NCBI GenBank assembly: GCA_900551715.1
Contig: URXG01000054.1
Location: 1-17,544, forward strand
From: an uncultured Blautia sp.
GTDB lineage: Bacteria > Bacillota > Clostridia > Lachnospirales > Lachnospiraceae
Length of the DNA stretch: 17,544 nucleotides
Direction of reading: 5' to 3'
A program made the position numbers and the translations under genes. How positions within the stretch are numbered: position 1 is the stretch's first letter; each line of letters opens with the position of its first letter. This document shows positions 14,176-17,544 of this stretch, piece after piece. Under the pieces are notes generated by a model. The model did not search any database, had not been told where the DNA came from, and worked only from the letters and a program-made list of their open reading frames with translations.

Positions 14176-14440
14176 ATAGGGACGCTTGGAGATTAATATA
14201 GAACAACAAATCTCGCAAATAGTGCTGGCTTCCTGATTCGGTGCAATCTGGGATAAAAGAAGAACTCCAGGAGAAGGATTTCCATGAGTATCTTCTGGTG
14301 CTGCTCCCCTGAAACGTTTCGTCCAGGTTCTTAATTTTAGAACCCTAGAAACGATTCACCGGGAGTACAGCCAGAAGATGAATCACTGGAAATCACTAAC
14401 ACTGAAGTTCAGCTTTCATTCCCCGATCTACACCGGGAAT
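14176..14440 (+). ncRNA. Candidate structured RNA with a long rod-like hairpin (strand uncertain)
   Basis: No protein gene is visible in 14015-14457, but the DNA is highly self-complementary. A small hairpin GAGATT/AATCTC (14189-14214) comes first. A rod then spans 14256-14416: AAAG, GAACT and CAG pair with CTG, AGTTC and CTTT; GATTTCCA, TGA, ATCTTCTGG, CTCCC, TGAA, CGTTTC and GGTTCT pair with their complements on the other arm, with small internal loops and a 7-nt apical loop (TAATTTT). A third hairpin ATTCCC/GGGAAT (14418-14440) precedes a T-rich stretch, like a weak terminator. The plus strand is favoured by the promoter-like TATAAT and this end; the fold would also form in the 3' region of the minus-strand LytTR transcript. 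Alternatives are a 6S-like RNA or a palindromic mobile element. I do not recognise a known family. Confidence 0.5.
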
Positions 14441-14457
14441 TCTTTATTGAGATATTT

Positions 14458-15147
14458 TTAATATAACTCCTGTGCTTCCTTGATATATGTTCGTGAAATA
14501 GGAATCACATTATCTGCCAATATAAAACAATCCGACTTCATCCCCATGGTTTTTTTCATATTTACATAAAAACTCTGATGACACCGGAACAGATCTCCAC
14601 CTTTCAACTGGTCTTCAAAATCACTGAGCTTTCCTCTGCACTGAACACGCTTCCCATCTTCCAGATGAAAATTCACTGTATGGAGACTGCTTGATATATA
14701 TATAATGTCCTTTTGTTTCAATGTATAAATACGTGATCTATAACGGAAATAAACGATTTTTTCATCAGTTTCATTACTGGAATAATCCAGCATCTGAAAA
14801 ATCTGCTGTATTTTTTTCTCTGTCACAGGCTTCAGTAAATACTGCATTGCAAAAAGATCAAATGCCTGCCTGTAGTAGGTTTCTTCCTTAGAAATCAATA
14901 CTAATGGCACCTGTTTGTTAAACCGACGGATTTCTTCTGTAAGGTTTATTCCATTTCCATCTTTTTGGTCAATATCAATAAATATGATATCAAAGTTATT
15001 TCTGTTTTCACGTAAATCGGCAACAAGTAATTCTCCCTTCGTGTATTTTACAATTACTGCATCCGGAACTACCGTACATACATGTTCCTCCAATAGTAAG
15101 AAATCTCTGGTGTTTTCCCCACAGATTGCTACTGTTCTTTGTTTCAT
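14458..15147 (-). CDS. LytTR-family response regulator (orphan)
   Basis: A 229-residue response regulator. The receiver domain covers residues 1-120: D58 in IIFIDID is the likely phosphate acceptor, S86 in LVLISKEE the switch residue, and K106 in YLLKPV the conserved lysine. The first acidic pair, normally DD after the first strand, reads GE (G10, E11), so metal binding may be altered. Residues from about 130 are a LytTR DNA-binding domain (IVYFRYRSRIYTL, IIYISSSLHTVNFHL, FRCHQSFYVNM, VIPISRTYIKEAQELY). The ATG at 15147 follows GGGAGG by 5 nt; an earlier in-frame ATG at 15162 would place that ribosome site inside the gene. No histidine kinase is near. Targets are unknown; LytTR proteins often control cell-surface, peptide or competence genes. 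Confidence 0.9.
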   Translation of the reverse strand: MKQRTVAICGENTRDFLLLEEHVCTVVPDAVIVKYTKGELLVADLRENRNNFDIIFIDIDQKDGNGINLTEEIRRFNKQVPLVLISKEETYYRQAFDLFAMQYLLKPVTEKKIQQIFQMLDYSSNETDEKIVYFRYRSRIYTLKQKDIIYISSSLHTVNFHLEDGKRVQCRGKLSDFEDQLKGGDLFRCHQSFYVNMKKTMGMKSDCFILADNVIPISRTYIKEAQELY

Positions 15148-15231
15148 ACATCCTCCCATCATATTTTAAATATTTTCTTTCATCCTTCCCAAAATCATTG
15201 TTGCTTATCTGTTATATTATCAAGTGGATTT

Positions 15232-15260
15232 ATTATATCATAAACCCGAATTTATTTTTA
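15232..15260 (-). promoter_or_regulatory. Candidate extended -10 promoter of the LytTR gene
   Basis: The minus strand has TGATATAAT (perfect -10 at 15237-15232 with the TG extension) and a poor -35, TAAAAA, 17 bp upstream. The ten-G tract touches the -35 position. The leader would be about 80 nt. Confidence 0.5.
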
Positions 15261-15270
15261 CCCCCCCCCC
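15261..15270. repeat. Homopolymer of ten C (plus) / ten G (minus)
   Basis: A run of ten C on the plus strand, bordered by A on each side, directly upstream of the predicted LytTR promoter. Such tracts change length by slippage and can alter promoter strength. The exact length could also be a sequencing or assembly uncertainty. Confidence 0.8.
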
Positions 15271-15311
15271 ACTTTTTTTGAACTTTTTTATACAGTTTAT
15301 GTCATTTTTAC

Positions 15312-15332
15312 GAAATATGACGTGAAATATGA
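15312..15332. repeat. Tandem 9-bp direct repeat upstream of the LytTR gene
   Basis: GAAATATGA occurs twice with a 12-bp period (15312-15320 and 15324-15332). LytTR-domain proteins are known to bind direct repeats of about 9 bp, usually with a longer centre-to-centre distance, so this is only a possible autoregulatory site. Confidence 0.3.
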
Positions 15333-15371
15333 TTAAAAGAAGCGATATTCTGTCATCCTAAAGAAAAACAT

Positions 15372-15401
15372 AAAAAAAGAGATACCTTTTACGGTATCTC
15401 T
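15372..15401 (-). terminator. Terminator of the alpha operon after rplQ
   Basis: Minus strand AGAGATACC and GGTATCTCT pair perfectly around a 6-nt loop and are followed by a run of seven T. It begins 15 nt after the rplQ stop. Confidence 0.93.
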
Positions 15402-15415
15402 CTAAAGCAATCAGA

Positions 15416-15952
15416 TTATACTAACTCGATCAGTACTTCCATTGCAGCATCACCCTTACGTGGTCCAATCTTTACGATTCTGGTGTAACCACCGTTACGT
15501 CCAACGTATTTAGGTGCGATTTCTTCAAACATTTTCTTAACCATGTCAACGTCTTTGGTGTTTTTCTTCTTACCAGCACCCTGTGTAGGAACTTCTTTAA
15601 CTGGATAGAAAACTTTCATCATCTGACGACGAGCATGCAGTCTGGACGGAGCGTCTTTGGTGATTTCTTTCTGTACTTCATCGTATACAGTCTGTTTCTT
15701 TCCGTCTACAACTTCTTTTACTCTCTTACCTTCAGCATCTTTACGAGCAACTTTTGCAGTTACTGTAACTGTCTCGAAGTTATCTTTTTCACGAACTGCC
15801 ATTGCAATAAGACCTTCAGCGATCTTGCGAATTTCTTTTGCTTTAGCTTCAGTTGTAACAATTTTTCCGTTGTACAGAAGATTTGTCACCTGGTTTCTTA
15901 ACAGAGCTTTTCTCTGATCAGAAGTTCTGCTTAATTTTCTATATTTTGCCAT
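15416..15952 (-). CDS. rplQ: 50S ribosomal protein L17 (bL17), long form
   Basis: A large-subunit ribosomal protein near the peptide exit. The N terminus MAKYRKLSRTSDQRKALLRNQ and the C terminus (FEEIAPKYVGRNGGYTRIVKIGPRKGDAA) are canonical. The chain has 178 residues against 120-127 in B. subtilis and E. coli; the extra length lies in the middle, roughly residues 60-136, and is charged and lysine-rich. The ATG at 15952 has GGAGG 8 nt upstream; a 23-codon in-frame extension upstream lies in the structured leader and is not family-like. It is last in the rpsD-rpoA-rplQ order, followed by a strong terminator. Confidence 0.96.
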   Translation of the reverse strand: MAKYRKLSRTSDQRKALLRNQVTNLLYNGKIVTTEAKAKEIRKIAEGLIAMAVREKDNFETVTVTAKVARKDAEGKRVKEVVDGKKQTVYDEVQKEITKDAPSRLHARRQMMKVFYPVKEVPTQGAGKKKNTKDVDMVKKMFEEIAPKYVGRNGGYTRIVKIGPRKGDAAMEVLIELV

Positions 15953-15969
15953 TTTATTTTCCTCCATCT

Positions 15970-16027
15970 GCGGGACATCAAAACACGCTTGTTCGGTCTT
16001 ACTGCTCTGATGCTCAGGCATCCCCGC
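15970..16027 (-). promoter_or_regulatory. Structured leader between rpoA and rplQ
   Basis: On the minus strand GCGGG (16027-16023) pairs with CCCGC (15974-15970), closing a domain that includes a perfect hairpin GATGC-CTGA-GCATC stacked directly on the first arm. The domain ends 4 nt before the rplQ GGAGG, a place where a ribosomal-protein autoregulatory fold would act. The pairing is visible; a regulatory function is inferred. Confidence 0.4.
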
Positions 16028-16032
16028 TACTA

Positions 16033-16038
16033 ATTATA
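16033..16038 (-). promoter_or_regulatory. Possible internal promoter before rplQ
   Basis: The minus strand has TGATATAAT, a perfect -10 with TG extension, without a recognisable -35. It would start transcripts near the beginning of the structured rplQ leader. About 15 nt upstream, a weak AGGA/TCCT hairpin followed by GTTTTTT (16046-16065) could partly terminate transcription from rpoA. Confidence 0.35.
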
Positions 16039-16074
16039 TCATACAAAAAACAGGACCGCCTTCCTTACAGAGGA

Positions 16075-17034
16075 TTATTCCTCTGTAGGCTGAAGCTGTA
16101 ATCCAAGTTCTTTTAATTTTGCAAGTACCTCTTCCAGTGACTTACGACCAAGGTTACGAACCTTCATCATATCATCGGAAGTTCTGTTGCACAGTTCTTC
16201 AACTGTATTGATTCCGGCTCTCTTCAGGCAGTTGTAGGAACGAACAGAAAGTTCAAGTTCATCAATGCTCATTTCAAGAACCTTTTCTTTTTCATTGTCT
16301 TCTTTCTCGATCATAACCTCTGCTGTCTTGGCATTCTCGGAAAGATCAATGAACAGACTTAAATGCTCACTCAATACCTTGGCTGCAAGGCTGACTGCCT
16401 CATCAGGGTCAAGAGTACCGTTGGTATATACATCCAGTGTAAGCTTATCGAAATCTGTAACCTGACCTACACGTGTGTTCTGAACAATCATATTCACTCT
16501 GTCAACAGGTGTATAGATTGCATCTACAGCGATCACACCGATAGGCATATCCTCAGATTTACCTTTGTCTGCGCTTACATATCCACGTCCACGTGTAATA
16601 GTAAGTTCCATAGCCAGTCTGCAGTCCTTGCCACCATTCAGAGTTGCAATAACCTGATCCGGATTCATAATTTCGATATCCTGATCTGCCTGAATGTCAG
16701 CAGCAGTAACAACACCTTTGCCTTCGCATTCAATATAAGCGGTCTTAGGTTCGTTGTCAGAACTGTTGTTTTTGATTGCAAGACTTTTCAGATTCATAAT
16801 GATCTCAGAAACGTCTTCTTTTACGCCCGGAATAGAGCTGAATTCATGAAGCACGCCATCGATCTTAACCTGGCTTACAGCTGCTCCCGGGAGGGATGAC
16901 AGCATAATTCTTCTAAGAGAATTACCCAGGGTAGTACCATATCCTCTTTCCAGAGGTTCAACTACAAATCTGCCAAATTTTTTATCTTCGGATATTTCTG
17001 TAATTTCGATTTTTGGTTTATTAAAATCAAACAC
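16075..17034 (-). CDS. rpoA: DNA-directed RNA polymerase subunit alpha
   Basis: Scaffold subunit of RNA polymerase. The 319-residue chain has the N-terminal dimerisation domain with RFVVEPLERGYGTTLGNSLRRIMLSSLPG, an intact middle, an acidic linker around EKEDNEKEKVLEM, and the C-terminal domain with RSYNCLKRAGINTVEEL and RNLGRKSLEEVLAKL that contacts UP elements and activators. The start is GTG at 17034: AAGGAGGG lies 9 nt upstream and the protein then begins (M)FDFNKPKIEI, as in relatives. An upstream in-frame ATG at 17067 would put the ribosome site inside the gene. It lies 62 bp after rpsD and 122 bp before rplQ. Confidence 0.98.
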   Translation of the reverse strand: MFDFNKPKIEITEISEDKKFGRFVVEPLERGYGTTLGNSLRRIMLSSLPGAAVSQVKIDGVLHEFSSIPGVKEDVSEIIMNLKSLAIKNNSSDNEPKTAYIECEGKGVVTAADIQADQDIEIMNPDQVIATLNGGKDCRLAMELTITRGRGYVSADKGKSEDMPIGVIAVDAIYTPVDRVNMIVQNTRVGQVTDFDKLTLDVYTNGTLDPDEAVSLAAKVLSEHLSLFIDLSENAKTAEVMIEKEDNEKEKVLEMSIDELELSVRSYNCLKRAGINTVEELCNRTSDDMMKVRNLGRKSLEEVLAKLKELGLQLQPTEE

Positions 17035-17096
17035 TATAAGGTTCCCTCCTTCTGGGTTAATAAACATTTGAGGGTTTTTACGAAAACTACGTCGGA

Positions 17097-17544
17097 TTAT
17101 TTAGAATACAGCTCGACGATAAGCATTTCGTCAACCGGAACATCAATAGCTTCTCTTCTTGGAAGTTCTTTTACAGTTCCGCTTAAAGCTTCCTGATTTA
17201 CATCAAGCCATTCCGGAACAAGTCTTCCACCTGTTACTTCCAGAATTCCTTTGTATCTTTCAGAACCTTTGCATTTTTCTTTGATTTCTACTGTGTCACC
17301 AGCTTTTACAAGGTAAGACGGAATGTTTACACATTTTCCGTTTACCAGTACGTGTTTGTGGTCAACGATCTGACGAGCTTCACGTCTTGTTCTAGCAAAT
17401 CCCATACGGAAGATTACGTTATCAAGTCTGGTTTCCAGCATGATCATAAGGTTTTCACCTGTCTGACCCGGCATTCTGTCAGCTTTGTTGTAGTAGTTGT
17501 GGAAAGGTTTTTCCAGAACTCCGTAGATGAATTTTGCTTTCTGT
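17097..17544 (-). CDS. rpsD: 30S ribosomal protein S4 (uS4), N terminus outside window
   Basis: Primary 16S rRNA-binding protein and assembly initiator. About 148 C-terminal residues are present out of some 197-200; the gene continues past the right edge. The S4 domain is clear: LETRLDNVIFRMGFARTRREARQIVDHKHVLVNG, then IPSYLVKAGDTVEIKEK, and the end VPVDEMLIVELYSK. An internal ATG at 17474 is not the start, because the frame stays open to the edge and encodes normal S4 sequence (KFIYGVLEKPFHNYY). The order rpsD-rpoA-rplQ is the standard alpha operon. Confidence 0.97.
   Translation of the reverse strand, partial: QKAKFIYGVLEKPFHNYYNKADRMPGQTGENLMIMLETRLDNVIFRMGFARTRREARQIVDHKHVLVNGKCVNIPSYLVKAGDTVEIKEKCKGSERYKGILEVTGGRLVPEWLDVNQEALSGTVKELPRREAIDVPVDEMLIVELYSK

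Noticed and set aside
14176..14440. SRP RNA, RNase P RNA or tmRNA
   Set aside because: The conserved SRP GGAAGCAGC-type core, the RNase P GAGGAAAGTCC-type motif and a tmRNA tag frame are absent.
14015..14457. Transposase or other pseudogene remnant in the gene-free gap
   Set aside because: No frame on either strand gives a recognisable protein stretch; the dominant signal is self-complementarity.
15261..15270. Poly-C tract as a contingency repeat inside a coding region
   Set aside because: It lies between genes, outside any supported reading frame; only a transcriptional effect is plausible.

Overview
The window looks like a chromosomal segment from a Clostridia bacterium, most likely a member of the Lachnospiraceae (inference). 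The reasons are moderate-to-low GC, strong AGGAGG-type ribosome sites, a T-box in front of thrS, a single-chain 1252-residue PurL, a YedF / Se-S carrier (DUF3343) gene pair, a MurT-GatD pair, and a bL17 that is about 50 residues longer than in E. coli. I see no phage genes, full-length insertion sequence, CRISPR array, tRNA or rRNA. Most genes lie on the minus strand; only a LysR-type regulator and xpt are on the plus strand.

Layout, left to right. (1) 1-1396: the 5' part of thrS (minus, runs off the left edge) with a T-box leader and a near-consensus promoter. (2) 1456-5472: purL (minus) and a divergent intergenic region rich in GTTAC palindromes. (3) 5473-6342: a LysR-type regulator (plus), convergent with (4) 6408-8892, a minus-strand run of yedF, a Se/S-carrier-like gene, a small unknown gene, a CsoR-type metal sensor with a His-rich tail, and an Mrp/NBP35-type Fe-S carrier ATPase. 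This looks like one sulfur (or selenium) and metal handling operon with a good promoter in front of yedF. (5) 9141-9713: xpt (plus). (6) 9744-11846: a lipoprotein with a sugar-binding-protein fold, preceded by a short HTH regulator that has the WCX but apparently not the WYL domain. (7) 11961-14014: murT-gatD, which amidates lipid II, overlapping by 4 bp, with a promoter and a 16-bp palindrome at the predicted start of transcription. (8) 14015-14457: no protein gene, but a 161-nt imperfect rod-like hairpin behind a possible plus-strand promoter, a candidate structured RNA. (9) 14458-15147: an orphan LytTR response regulator whose predicted promoter is directly preceded by a run of ten G (minus strand). 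(10) 15372-17544: the end of the alpha operon, rpsD (partial), rpoA and rplQ, with a structured leader and possible internal promoter before rplQ.

The housekeeping genes here are ordinary. The observations most worth following are: a 27-bp palindromic repeat present in two identical copies, one of them bordered by a perfect 8-bp direct repeat as if it had inserted; the long hairpin at 14256-14416; the five-gene sulfur/metal operon; the palindrome at the murT start site; and the poly-G tract next to the LytTR promoter. All promoter, terminator and fold calls were made by eye from base pairing and consensus spacing, without computed energies or database searches.
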